Source: Corinectria fuckeliana (lineage: Eukaryota > Ascomycota > Sordariomycetes > Hypocreales > Nectriaceae). From it: 64,000 nucleotides of DNA. This document shows, piece by piece, positions 32,085 to 44,268 of this stretch (its first letter is position 1; each line of letters begins with the position of its first letter). The position numbers were made by a program, and so were the translations under genes. Where the stretch lies: positions 310,001 to 374,000 of the forward strand of contig WPDH01000060.1 in assembly GCA_019137255.1 (NCBI GenBank). Direction: 5' to 3'. The notes beneath the pieces were generated by a model. The model was not told the DNA's origin and ran no database searches. It saw only the letters and a program-made list of their open reading frames with translations.

Positions 32085-35000
32085 TCACCGTCCAAACTCC
32101 AGATGGGGAATAATGACGGGCCCATACTTGGTGGGCGCCGTAAAGGCTCCGTCTCCCTGCACGACAAAGTCGACCGCCAGGCTCATTTTGGACAGGCCCT
32201 GCTGTTGCTGTCCTTTCAGGCTGGGGTTGGGGCTAAAGGGACCTTGGGCTTGGGCCGCGATGGCATCTTGGTCGTAAGCCACAATAGCGACGTAGTTGCG
32301 ACGACCCATGAGCTTCTTGAGCTCGCGCGCTGCGCCACTAGCGTCGGAATGGAATATCTCCATCATATCCTCCTTGGTATCCGAAACCTCGTGCGTCGAC
32401 TTCTTGCCATTCTGCGGCACATACAGCGTCTTCTGGTTGTGCAGCATCTTGAGCACGTAGTTACTCTGAGGTGCGGCCACGATGGGTGATGAGATGACCT
32501 GGTACATGGTCTTGTGGTCGCCAGGGTGAGTTGGGTCATGAACCAGACCCGCCCCGGAAGCATTGACATCTGTTTCTGAGTTAGCATCGAAATATGGCCT
32601 ATTCAGAGGGCTCATCGTCTCACCTCCAGACAAGAAGGTCATGCGGATGCCCTTCTGCTGAGCAATGCCTTGGAGAGTACGGATAAAGTACGTCCGCTCC
32701 AGGTCCTTGGTGTCGTGGGTCCACATGTCCTTGAGCACCTCCTGGATGTCGAGTTCGCCGAATTGGTTGAGTACGTTTCCCATGAGGCCCGTCTTTCCAA
32801 CCGCCTTCTTAACTTGGGAGAAGCCCTGGGCGACGACCTCCTTGCCGCCCACCACGCCCGCTACAGAGCTGGTAACCTTGCCTAAGATATTGTACGTCGT
32901 GTTCACGGCCTTTTTGCCGACGGCCATTGTGTTCGCAAGGCTCTCCACACCCTCCAAGCGAGGGTACACGATCGGAACCGACACCATCCAGATGCAGTGC
33001 TGTACGCTCGGGGGCAGTGTGGCAACCTTGGGGAAGATACCCTGGTACGTCGGTCCCGCCATGACTTGGGCCTGCGTTCTCTCCGATCGACAGTCGGGAC
33101 CAACCACCACGACGGCGGGTCCGAGGTACTTGACAAAGTGCCAGCCTGTGCCAGTGACGGTGAAGATGTCATGGTCATTACTGACATTCCGAAGTATCTC
33201 GACCGTGGTGTGATGTTGAAAGAGTAGATACATGTCGGTAGCGACTCTGCCGATGTTCTTGAACATGGGTGACGACTGCATGTAATCTGGGTATGAACCA
33301 TATCCGTCGAAGCTAAGTTGATGTCAGCAACACTCGGGCAAAGTGGATGTGTCAAGATACTAACATATCATGGTCATCGATCTGGAGGACGTGAGGGATC
33401 TGGGCGTATGCTTCACGGAGGAAGGGCTGATCAAAATGGCTGGTATAGTAGTGGAAGTAGGCGTGGGAGACATCCTCTTCGTGGCGGGCCGTCCACTGCA
33501 CGCCTTTTTTGTTATCTCTGCCACTCATCGCAAGCCACTGCTTCAACAGGGGGACTTCTTTCCAGAGTCGATCACCGTAGATCTGGTCACCCAGGCCCAG
33601 CTGGACATGGAAACCGCCACACTCGACGTTCTTCTGCAAAACATCCTTCCACATGAACCCGACACCGCCAAGTTTGGCGCGTTCGTTCTGAGATGTACCT
33701 GCCGCGAAATCGTTGCCAGACGTAGCAATGAAACGCCAACTCGTCTCCTGGCGGCCCGCTACTACAAACTCGTATCGGGTGCAGCCAAGGTGGGAAGTCA
33801 CGGCGTAGGTCCATCGCTCAGTCGCCTCTGCCATCTGGAGCTCAATATCATACTTGTAGAACTTCCATCTTTGGTGGGTGAAGATTGGGCGGGGCTGCAA
33901 TTGCTGTGGGTTGGGCGACAAGTCCATGCTAAGATGAAGATGGAGAGTTGGTGGTTGGGGAGCATCCGTCACAATCAGGATGCTTCCGTGCCACACGCCC
34001 TTCTCCAGATCCATGTTCACATAGCGTAGGTATGGACCGAAGTATACTCCGTTGGTGGGTTGAATCCTGTACATGTCCACGCCAGCACTTGGTGGTGGCC
34101 CCGAGAATCCGGCCGCGGTGGGAGTCTGTGAGGTAGCTACACTCATGATGCTCTCGGCATATCCAGGAGTGTGAGGCGGAAACAGGGGCGAGGCCATGGA
34201 TTGCTTGCCGAACATAGGTGAGGCCATTGACTGCTTGCCAAACATGGGCGACCCCAGAGGGTTTCCGTATGTCGATGCAGTGGGTGAGAGGGGGGCTTGC
34301 TCGTGAGTGATGGGGTTCGGTCCCTTGGGAAACTCCCACTGCGTAGCTTGACTAGTCAGGTGAATGTAGTAGTACTGACCAGAATTTTGGTCGAGGTGAG
34401 CAATCCATCCCTCAGGTAGGGGAGGGGGCGAGGCCGGATTCTGTGATTCAAAGGATGGCGTAGCGGGAACAGCTGGTTTTGAGGTCTGGCTGGACGGTTC
34501 CGGCTGAGGGTCGTTGGCAAAGGCAGGGTGCCCTGGATGCTGGAGAGCTGGGGAGGCGAGACCGCTGGCGGCAGTTGATGCTGCTGCTGCTGATGATGAT
34601 GATGCTGCTGCTACCGGTATACCTGCAGCAGCCACCTTAGTGGGGGGCGTTGAATTTCTGAATGCTGGGTGCTGCTGATTAGAGGCAGAGCCAGATGTGA
34701 CAGGCTGGGGTCTCTGCTTCTCGCTCGGGTAAGACGAGCTTCCACTAGGGTTCACGCTGGAGTAGGCAGGCGGAGGGGTCTTGGCGTTCAAGCGCTGGAA
34801 GTCCTGCTCCAAGACACTGACTTGTACTTGGGAGCCGTCTTGACTCTGGGGTTTCTGCTGCGGGGGAGGGCTGAAGGACTGCTGGGGCTGTGGAGGGCTC
34901 GAGACTGGGTCCATGCCCTGGTAAACGGTTGGAGGGCCGGACGGTGCCTGATCGGGCGACTCGGTCGGAGTCCAAGGCCGTTGCGGTGGGCGGTTATTTC

Positions 35001-35835
35001 CATACTGGGCCAGTCTCTGCGAAGCAGCAGCGCTTGGAGCGCCAATGCTGTTGAGTGTCCCGGTGCCAGAGATGCCGGCAGCAGCATACCGAGCTTCGAT
35101 GCCGTCGGCCGGAGCGTGGCCGGGTTCCACAATCGGAGTCTCCGGGGGTGGTGGAGAGCCACGACTAGCCCGAGTCGTCGAGGTTGAAGCTGTTGAGGCA
35201 AACCGATTCACCCCGGGATCGTTCATCTTGAGGTGTTCAGCAGCTGAGGGGTGCGGAGCCGCATGAGTAGACGGGGCCGGTGTGGCGGCGGCGGCGGCGG
35301 CGGCGCCCGGAGGGGGGTAGTAGGTCTTCTGATAGCTAGGGTAGTTTGCGTTGGAGACGGGACGGTGCTGCTCAGGGCGATGTTGATCAACCAACGGTCG
35401 CTGGAAGAGGTCCTCGTCGGCGTCTGGACTCGTCGGGGAGCTGATGGGTTTGGGGGCGGCGCCTCTGCGCTCGGCGAGGCCCGGCTTCTTTCCAAAAGGC
35501 CCGGTATCTAGACGAGGGCTTGTGTCATTGTAGGCAGAACCAAAGGGTCTCGCAAGGGTCGGTTTGCGGACGTCGTCGTCATCCGGGAAAGGCAAGGGAG
35601 CAGCGGAGCTAGAGGCACCCGGTGGAAGTGGGAAGGAGTGCTTGTTGGCGGGAGATACAGAAGAAGGAGGAGCAGCAAATCTGAAGGCCGACCCCGAGGA
35701 CCTGCGGTCGGCGACGGGTTGGGGACTCTGGGGTTTAAAAATGCGCAGGGGCTCGATGGTTGGGCTGTCGCAATCCTCGGGGGCCGGTTTGCTGAGGAAC
35801 ATTTCCTCGTCTGGGACGCCACGGCTTCGCTCCAT
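32085..35835 (-). CDS. WW-domain protein with PhoD-like phosphatase domain
   Basis: Exons 33365-35835, 32624-33312 and 32569-32085 (low end 32085) give 1214 residues. The first 470 residues are low complexity (Pro, Ser, Ala, Gln) with GGC- and CTG-type triplet runs. A WW domain lies at about 472-505 (LPEGWIAHLDQNSGQYYY and the closing QWEFPKGP). Three copies of MFGKQSMASP follow at about 525-550. The C-terminal half is a PhoD-like phosphatase: GLGDQIYGD (about 748) and the metal-site motif QIDDHDIFDGYGSYPDY across intron 1, then FLSGDVNASGAGLVHDP across intron 2. Intron 1 (52 nt) uses GTTAGT/CTTAG. Intron 2 (54 nt) has GTGAGA, GCTAAC and ACAG, is a multiple of three and has no stop, but is called an intron because removal restores SGDVNASG. 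Metal-dependent phosphoesterase activity is likely; the substrate is unknown. Confidence 0.9.
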
Positions 35836-37726
35836 CTTGGCGGGAGGCGGCGAAGCGGGAGGGTTGCGCAGGCAGCTCGGTCGGTGTAGTATGTGGTAGA
35901 TTGGGTGGACGCGGGGCTCGGGGCGTCACAGGTGGAGGGGTAGACACCGGGAGGATGACGCGCGAGGGTCGATGAAGCGCTTGGATGAGGGACGAGGTAG
36001 AGAGTCGAGGCGTAGAGAGGGTTGGCCGCGATGGGAGGCCGCTGGCCAAGAATAAGTTTCAAGGCGATGCCCGTCGTTGTGCCTTGCTTTAGCTACGTTG
36101 GTTGTTGGACGTTGGACGGACGTTGGACGTTAGGCGGCGGGGTTGGTTGCGCGAGGAAAGTGGCTTGCCCCCCTGTTGGTTTATGGGAAAGCTCCAACTG
36201 GTCGCAGATATGGCCGCGCCAGGAACAAGGGACGGACGGGATAGATTAGGTGTCGTCGAGGATGTGATAGAAAGGCGTGTAAGATGCGAAGAAGGAGTTC
36301 CAAGTCGAGCAAAGCAAGGCAAACAAGCAGCACCAAGGGCGGGCGGATGAAAGAAGAAGAGAGAGAACCGAAGACCCAGGAGAGGGGGTCAGGCGTTAGT
36401 AGCGCTGCAGCATGTGGTCGGGTGCTGTACAGGTATAACTACGAAAGGGACTCGGGGGAGAGGAGGAGCGGGGGAGGGAGCCTTGGGTAGTGGTGTGGCA
36501 ACGTTGTGTGGGTGCAGACGAGAAGATGCTCTCTCATTAACTGCAGAGCCATGTACATCCTGCCCTAGAGCCAACGGGCGGCGCAGGAAATACCATCTCG
36601 TTTCCCTTGCTTGGATTTGACTTGGCACTGGACGCATGGCGAGGGACCTGGATCAATCGCAAGGCTCGGGAGGGCGGGAACCAAGATGGAGACATTTGTT
36701 TCAGCGGCTCGGGCGCCACCGGACGTCGTGATTGGTCCCCGGAGAAACTGCCAACCCTGTATGTAAGCGCCCGGGAGCTTCGACAAATGTGCCACCGAGT
36801 CACGGACTGGGGCCCGAGGACGGGGAACGTAGATGGCGCCAATGACGGGCGGCTGATTGACGGCAGCGCATTGGTCCGTCTTTGTTCGAAGAACTGCCTC
36901 CACGCAAGCGCCTACGCACTCGAACCAAGCAAGAGATGAAGGGAATCCACCGACAGCCGAGGACAGGAAAACTAGGCGAACTGGGCGACTTGGGCATCGA
37001 TGCTGCAGCAAGGCGAGCCAACCAATGTCGTCACATCCCCCGCCAAAAGAGGCTGTGCCGACTTAGACGACGTTTTGGGAATTGGACTACGACAGGGGCC
37101 AAGGACGAAACTAGCCAATACCAGGACAGGGTTAGGTTCCGAGCGCTTAGACAACACAGGTCGGCCATGTGTGGAGGAAAGAAAAGCCAGGCTTCCATGT
37201 TCCTCAGCTATCAGGTCTTCCTAGCAAGAGTGAGCTTCATAAATGCAGTCATATGGCTATAGCTCTTTTCTCGCTCCCACTACTTAACTACCTACCCAGA
37301 TGCAAAGGACAACAGTCATTAACTAGCCCTCTCTGCTTTAAATGCGATCGCTCTTCACTTGGCATCCAATGGGTAGAAAATCATTCCAAACCCTCAGGCA
37401 AGTAAGTGTTGGAGCTTATCGATATTAAAAACATCACCTTTAATTATGTAGACTACTTACTAGTACTCCGTAGATTAGTCGGAGTCCGTCCACAGTATTT
37501 CAGCACCGTGCCGTAATTATAAGCTCGCTGTTATATTTAGGTGGTAGTGGTGGTGGATAAAAGTGGACTGCGGGACCTCTCAACGCGTCCACGTCCTTTC
37601 AGACGCGGTCGCCAATATCAAAAGGTCACAGCCACAACCACAACCTAAGCTCGAGATGTTGTGAATCCAACGCGTCTGCCGTCGCCCATCCAAAACAGCC
37701 TAAATCCGTAGGGCTACTCTTCCACA
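35836..37726. other. shared promoter of divergent phosphatase and MSH3 genes
   Basis: 1.9 kb without a supported gene. It has ttggacg tandem copies near 36101-36131. Frames up to 184 codons here are GC-rich antisense artefacts. Confidence 0.5.
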
Positions 37727-40700
37727 ATGGCGCCCGCCTCAAAAACGCCCGCCAAGAAGCAACAATCTCTCACATCATTCTTCACTCCCAAGACTATCAA
37801 TGGCCTCGCCGCCGTCTTCCAGAAACAGAGCCAAGCTCGATCCCCGTCCCAATCCACAACGGGAGATGCCGAATCGCCATCCCGAAAACGTCCACTCGAA
37901 GACACTGACAAAGGCAACGAGCAACCAGAACAGCCCGTGAAAAAGGCCAGAGGCTGTGTCGACGGCGACCAAGCCAGCACATTCTTCGCCTCCGAGCCTG
38001 CACCCGAGCCTGCACCCGAGCCTGCAAATGAACTTGCGCATCATGGCATCTCCAACGCTAACCGGACAACAAACCCCACGGCTCGCACCGAGCGCTATCG
38101 ATACGACAGTTCCGCCTCCAAAGTCGTTGCCAACGGGGGTCCAGATGAGAATGGCAACGATGACGACGCCCAGTCGAAGCGGCACCACGAGGCGCTACAC
38201 AAGAAATTCGTCAAGAAGCTTGGTCATCCAGATGCCTTGGCCTGGCGCCGGCGAGGCCAGCAGATTGAGGTCGCAGCTGGCGAAGATGACGACGCAGAAG
38301 CCGATGCCGACGAAGAAGACAGTCCGCCCCCAGCAAAAACAAAGAAGAAGGGCTCGAAGACGGGGAAGCTGACGCCCATGGAGAACCAATTTCTCGACAT
38401 CAAGAGGAAGCACATGGACACCGTTCTCATCGTCGAGGTCGGCTACAAGTTTCGCTTCTTTGGCGAAGACGCCCGCATCGCCGCCAAAGAGCTGAGTATC
38501 GTCTGCATCCCAGGGAAAATGCGTTATGACGAACGTGAGCCGACACCTGCCAGACCACTACCCCTTTTCTCATGCTGACCTGATTTCGCAGACCCCTCCG
38601 AGGCACATCTAGATCGCTTCGCCTCGGCCAGCATCCCTGTCCACCGACTCCCCGTCCACGCCAAACGCCTCGTCGCCGCCGGGCACAAGGTCGGGGTCGT
38701 CCGCCAGATTGAGACGGCAGCTCTGAAGAAGGCTGGAGACAACCGAAACGCCCCCTTTGTCCGGAAACTCACCAACCTCTATACCAAGGGCACATATATC
38801 GATGAGAACGGCGAGCTGGACACGGGCGGTGCTTCCGGCTCGCCCTCGGGTGGCTACCTCCTCTGCATCACCGAGACCAAGGCCAAGGGCGTAGGCACCG
38901 ACGAGAAGGTCGACGTCGGCATCATTGCGGTCCAGCCCGCCACGGGAGACATCATCTATGACTGCTTCGAGGACGGCTTCATGCGCAGCGAGATCGAGAC
39001 CCGCCTCTTGCACATCTCTCCCTGCGAGTTCCTCATTGTTGGTGACCTCACCAAGGGCACTGATAAGCTCGTGCAACACCTTTCGGGCAGCAGCACCAAT
39101 GTCTTCGGGGATAAAAGTCGGGTCGAGCGCGTGCCCAGGGATAAGACCATGGCCGCCGAAGCCTACTCCCATGTCACGCAGTTCTACGCCGACAAGCTCA
39201 AGGAGAATGCAGAAGACGAAACTGCTAGCGCCCTCCTCGACAAGGTCCTCAAACTGCCAGAGCCTGTCACCATCTGCCTCTCAGCCATGATCCACCACCT
39301 CCAGGAGTACGGCCTAGAGCACATCTTCGACCTGACCAAGTACTTCGAGAACTTCAGCACCCGCTCGCACATGCTCCTGAATGGCACAACTCTCGAGAGC
39401 CTCGAAGTCTACCGCAATTCGACGGACCATTCGGAGAAGGGGAGTCTGTTCTGGGCCTTGGACAAGACCCTCACACGCTTCGGCCACCGCCTCCTTCGCA
39501 AATGGGTGGGCCGGCCACTTCTTGACCAGACGCTTCTTGAAGAACGCCTCGGTGCTGTCCAGGAGCTCCTCGACAAGCAGTCCACCGTCGCCGTCGACCA
39601 GCTAGAGAGGCTCCTAGCCGGCAACAAGACAGACCTGGAGCGCAGTCTCATCCGCATTTACTACGGCAAATGCACCCGTCCCGAGCTCCTCTCCGTCCTC
39701 CAGACCCTCCAAAGGATCGCTGGCCACTACACCACCGTCAAGGACCCGTCCACCGCCCCCTTCACCTCCCCCCTCCTCAGCAACGCCATTTGCTCCCTCC
39801 CTCAGATCCTCGACGCCGTCGTCTCCTACCTCGAGCGCATCAATCTGCAAGCTGCCCGCAAAGACGACAAGTACGGCTTCTTCCGAGACGAGTACCACAC
39901 AGAAGACATGCAGGACCACCAGCTCGGCATCCTCCATGTGGAGCATGAGCTCGACGCCCACCGGGCCGTTGCCGCCGAGAAAATCAAGAAGAAGACGGTC
40001 GAGTACGTGACCGTCGCCGGCATCGAATACCTCATCGAGGTGCCCAACGCCGACATCAAGCACATCCCCGCATCGTGGAGCAAGATCTCGGGCACCAAGA
40101 AGGTCTCCCGCTTCCACACCCCCGAAGTCCTCCGCCTCACCACCGAGCGCGACCAGCACCGCGAGGCCCTAGCCGCCGCATGCGATAGAGCCTTCAAGGA
40201 CCTCCTCGCCGCCATCGCCGCCGACTACCAGCCACTCCGCGATGCCGTCTCAGCCCTCGCCACGCTCGACTGTCTCCTATCCCTCTCCAAGGTCGCCGCC
40301 CAGCCCGGCTATTCCCGTCCGTCCTTCCTCCCGTCTTCGGCCGACCCGTCCATCTCCATCACCCAGGGCCGCCACGCCATCGCCGAGCACACCCTGGACG
40401 GAGGCTACATCCCCTTCACCACGGCCCTCGCCCACCCGGCGCCACTCGCCAACCTCATCACAGGGCCCAACATGGGCGGCAAGTCCTCCTTCGTCCGCGC
40501 CCTCGCTCTCATCGTCCTCCTCGCCCAGGTCGGCTCCTTTGTCCCCGCCGACGCCCTCACTCTCACCCTCTGCGACGCCATCCACACCCGCACCGGCGCC
40601 CGTGACAACCTCTTCGCCGGCGAGTCCACCTTCATGGTCGAGGTGTCCGAAACGGCCCGCATACTCCGCTCCGCCACCCCCCGCAGCCTCGTCATCCTCG

Positions 40701-41140
40701 ACGAGCTCGGCCGTGGCACCAGCACCCACGATGGTGCCGCCATCGCCCAGGCCGTCCTCCAACACGTCGTCACCGAGACCCGCTGCCTTACCCTCTTCAT
40801 TACCCACTACCAGAATCTCGCTCGAGTTGTCGACGGTCTCGAGGGCGTCAAGAACGTCCACATGAAATTCAAGGCCGAGAAGGGTGAGGACGGCGAGGAA
40901 GAGGTCACCTTCTTATACGAGGTGGGCGAGGGTGTTGCCCACCGATCGTACGGTCTCAACGTTGCCAGGCTAGCGCGAATTCCCAAAAAGGTCATTGATG
41001 TGGCCGGCGAGAAGTCGAAGCAATTGGAACAGGAAATGACGATGCGCCGTCTCAAGGGAGTATGTCGGACGCTGACGGATGTAATTGAAAACGGGTCAGA
41101 TCAGCTCGATCAACTTATTGCCAGTATTGAGCAACTGTAA
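37727..41140 (+). CDS. MSH3: DNA mismatch repair protein Msh3
   Basis: Exons 37727-38534 and 38592-41140 encode 1118 residues, normal for Msh3. The 57-nt intron has GTGAGC, TGCTGAC and CGCAG. The N-terminus has a PCNA-interaction box, QQSLTSFF (about 12-19), typical of Msh3 and Msh6. A low-complexity basic/acidic stretch with EPAPEPAPEP follows. The mismatch-binding domain begins near LTPMENQFLDIKRKH and continues with VGYKFRFFGEDA and, across the intron, YDEHPSEAHLDRFA. The MutS core includes IYYGKCTRPELL. The ATPase has Walker A GPNMGGKSSF (about 894), the Ser-Thr-rich signature DNLFAGESTFMVEV, Walker B VILDELGRGTSTHDG (about 968) and the ITHYQNLA His switch. With Msh2 it forms MutSbeta, which corrects insertion/deletion loops (family knowledge). 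Confidence 0.96.
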
Positions 41141-41898
41141 GAGATACCATAATTGAGAATGCACACCACTGTATCTGTCAAATCGACAACGTTCCCGTCT
41201 TTCAGTGACATGAGAAAATGGGTCACTAGTAAAGATTGCGATCTAACGAGCAACTTGCCTTCCTAAAAGTTCACATGCGTCGCGCCATTTTACTTCCTCA
41301 ACCCAACTCCATTGTAAATAAATCTACTTCGCCAATCTTCCAAACGCCCAAAGATACTCCACGTCCACATTGCAGTCCGCCGCTTATTGTTTTGCTCCGT
41401 TCATAAACCCGTCCATAATACGCTTCAAGTTCAAATCCCAAGATACACCGTCTGTCCCGGGAGTATAGCTGCATGATTGTAAAACAAGAGAAACGCCGTT
41501 GAAGTGATTGTCCCCTGCCCGTCCGACTTGGAGATTTCTCCTAGTTGAACTGGTCAGGAAATCTAGGTTGAGGAAGATAGGTAAGATCGCTATGTCATAC
41601 TAGTACTATCAAACGTCAGGTACTAGCCCAAAGACATTGAAAAGGGGTAGAGGACGCGACTTACTGTGGTCATATGGAAATTCTCGACGTAGTTCCACAC
41701 TAGTCCGCATTGCAACAACCAGAAGACCTAGTGAAGTAAGGAGGTTAGCTTGATTATAATCCTAAAAAGGGTTGTCTCATACCTGGCTGAAGTTTGCAAG
41801 CCGCAGCGTCCCAGTGAGCGACCAAAGCATTGAGAAGGTATGAAATAATAGACCTTGTTGATCAGAAAACCAGTTCTTTCTCAAACACCCTCAAGTCC
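41141..41898. other. intergenic, convergent 3' ends
   Basis: Between MSH3 and the minus-strand zinc-finger gene. A branch/acceptor-like word pair near 41735-41750 (minus strand) suggests a spliced 3' leader or trailer, but no frame supports coding. Confidence 0.4.
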
Positions 41899-43911
41899 TC
41901 AGATACGTAGGTCTTCTGGGTCCAGGTGGTGCTGCATATCAATGTCGTCGCTTGGGGCCTGCAAATTCCATGTCCCATGCAGGCCCATGTCTTTGCCATC
42001 GCAAAATTCGCCGTTGTCAACACCATTACAAACTTGTGTTTCTGACTTGATACTTTCGCCATTGGATGATGCAATATTCATATCACGAGCGTTGTGTAGA
42101 TGCTCTCTTGGTCTGTTGATCGGGGTAAATGTGAGCGAGCGCAGTGACGGGTTCGTCGTTGCTTGATTGTATGAGCTGAGAAACAATCGATCATGGGATA
42201 GAAGAGGGTTCGTTCCAGAAACGCTGAGGTATTGACTTCCATTGCTTCTCTGCGCTGGGTCTCCAGTGCCTGGGTGGGAATAGTCCTCTTGTTTGGCTTG
42301 GAGGGAACCGTTGGACGATAGTCCGAAAGGCTCCTGGCTGATCCCATGATACTGGGAGGATGTAGAGAAGGGAAGCCTCGAAGATGCATTGTAGATGGTG
42401 GCATCCTTCAAGGCATACGACGCTTCGATGTGGTTAAAGGAACCTGCTCCTCAATGTCAGTGCTATCTACGCATTGGAGAATGCATAACCGCCCCTGGCT
42501 TCTGAGCTGCTGCTGACCAGAGGCCGTGCTTTGTTCGGTCTTACCCATATACGGCTGAGGGTGAATTCTCCCACGATTTCCATCTCTTGTGCCAAAAATC
42601 TTAGCCGAGAGTTCTCTGGAGGTTGGAGTCGGAGAGACGAGGTTCGATTGGGAAATCGGGTTCAATGGTGGCATCCCTAGTCTTTCGTGAAGATCAAACC
42701 TGCTAGTCGAAGTCAGCGCATGTTCAAGCAGTTCTTCGGGTCACCAAATACGTGCCTCTGATCATTCTGATTGGAATTTGGGAAGCGTCGGCTTTCAAAA
42801 GAACCTGAATACGATGAGCGACTTCCGCAAGCTCGGACGGCCCACTTACTCGAATTCCTATCATCGTCGCGGAACACATCGTGGCTAGGCCGGAAAGGAG
42901 CCAGTGACAGTGGCATTACGGGACTCTCTTCCTGGTTCTGCTTCGACTTGCCTCCAGCCCTCTTTGTGGTTTGTGACTTATTGCCACGTGTGCTTGGTCG
43001 GCGCTGCCTTGGGATGTTTGCGGAGATCTCTGTCAGTGGCTCTGGCTTTCGGCGCTTCGCTCTCGAAGCCTTTCGTGGAGGTGTCTAAGAGCGTCAGTCT
43101 GGAGTCTTGGCTCTCCTGGGTGAGACCTACAGATTCTTCCTGGCCAGGAATAGGAGACGAGCTTTCGTCATAAACGCCTTTGATCCTTTCGATCTCAAAC
43201 TCAGGAGTCATGATGACTTGGGTAGGCACTATGCCTTCAGAGGTTCTCCTCATTTTCTCGATGACTGATTTGGGCTTTCTCTGGTTGCGGGTACGCTTCA
43301 TCTCTTCGTTTGCGAGATCCATTTTCCCCATGCCAGGCCAAATCTGCCCCTTGAGGGACAGCATGTCAGCCCCCACGAGGTACTCGTCCAGGGCTTCCAG
43401 TACATTGTCGGAATGAAATAGGCCGGGATAGATTGGTAAATCGGGATTGATTTCTTCCTCTTCCATCTTGATAGCCGCGCCGCTATTGGCACTTCGCTTC
43501 GGTTTTCGTTTGACCTGCTAGTCCTGATGTCAGCATTGCCACTGTCAAGTATCCTGCTGTAAGCGAAACACCAACCCTTGCCAGAGGAGCCGACGAAGCT
43601 CCTCGGTTCCGTCTGGTGCGTGCGACTTCTTTAAGCTGTTTTGCTTTCATCCTCTCCACTAGCAAGCTTTCAATGCCGTTCTGCGCGTACCACACTTCAT
43701 ATTGCCGAAGGGCAACAGAGGCGGCGATGTCTTGATGGGATTTGAGCTTCGTCTGCGTCTCATGATGCAGATGGCCTTTGGAGGCAATGTGGGTGAGTAA
43801 ATGCGACACATCGGAGAAGTGAGGAGCGTCGGGGCAAACGGTGCAAAGTAGTGGGATTTGCTTGTTAGCAGAGTTGGCTACACCAGCAACTGGTGTGGCT
43901 CCCGAGGACAT
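41899..43911 (-). CDS. zinc-finger (CxxC...HxxxxxH) protein, unknown role
   Basis: Six exons: 43576-43911, 43131-43514, 42850-43084, 42756-42804, 42545-42699 and 41899-42443; total 567 residues, frame intact throughout. A single zinc finger sits at the N-terminus: C23, C26, H41, H47 in LLCTVCPDAPHFSDVSHLL followed by THIASKGH. Basic blocks follow (VKRKPKRSANSG; PPRKASRAKRRKPEP), suited to nuclear targeting, then polar low-complexity sequence. Introns: 61, 46, 45, 56 and 101 nt. The fourth (42700-42755) needs a GC donor (AGAG|GCACGT) with a CTGAC branch and GCAG acceptor to keep QRFDLHERLGMPP in frame. The third is in-frame and stop-free. It is probably a nuclear nucleic-acid-binding protein; the family is not recognised. 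The true start may be further upstream (see 43944-44268). Confidence 0.75.
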
Positions 43912-43943
43912 CTCCTGCACAAGACATTGTCAGTAACTTGATT

Positions 43944-44268
43944 TTGTAGACCCAAAAATAACTCTTGGCTGTGTGTAAAGTCTCTGTAGATTCGGGGAGG
44001 GGCAGGCGTGGCAAGCTCGTACAAGGATTCAGCAATGGTCTGCTCCAACTGAGGGTTTGGGGAAGGGTCACCAAACAAATGAGTGTCTTTGGACGAGCCC
44101 GGGATTCCAAGGAGCAAAAATAGCAAGTCGTTTTCGAAGGTCAATTGGACAGAAGAAGGGACGCAAGGCTGAAGGGGTGAAGTGGGAGGTAGGATGTGGG
44201 CTCCTTGAAGATGTCAGTACGACACGACTTACAGCAGCACGTCCAGCCGGCCTCCTTCCAGGAACCAT
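43944..44268 (-). other. candidate 5' exons of the zinc-finger gene, junction unresolved
   Basis: An ATG at 44268 opens MVPGRRPAGRAA, then a GTAAGT donor (44232) and, after 64 nt, a CTTCAG acceptor joins a convincing protein stretch (VQLTFENDLLFLLLGIPG; PQLEQTIAESLYELATP; FTHSQELFLGLQNQ). It reads into the zinc-finger start region in another frame. The acceptor just before ATG 43911 (TTACTGAC...TGTGCAG) looks real, but the only in-phase GT donor is 23 nt away, too short for splicing. There may be a missed donor, an indel, or a separate overlapping short gene. Confidence 0.4.

Noticed and set aside
40277..40861. 194-codon minus-strand frame in MSH3
   Set aside because: Shadow of the conserved MSH3 ATPase region.
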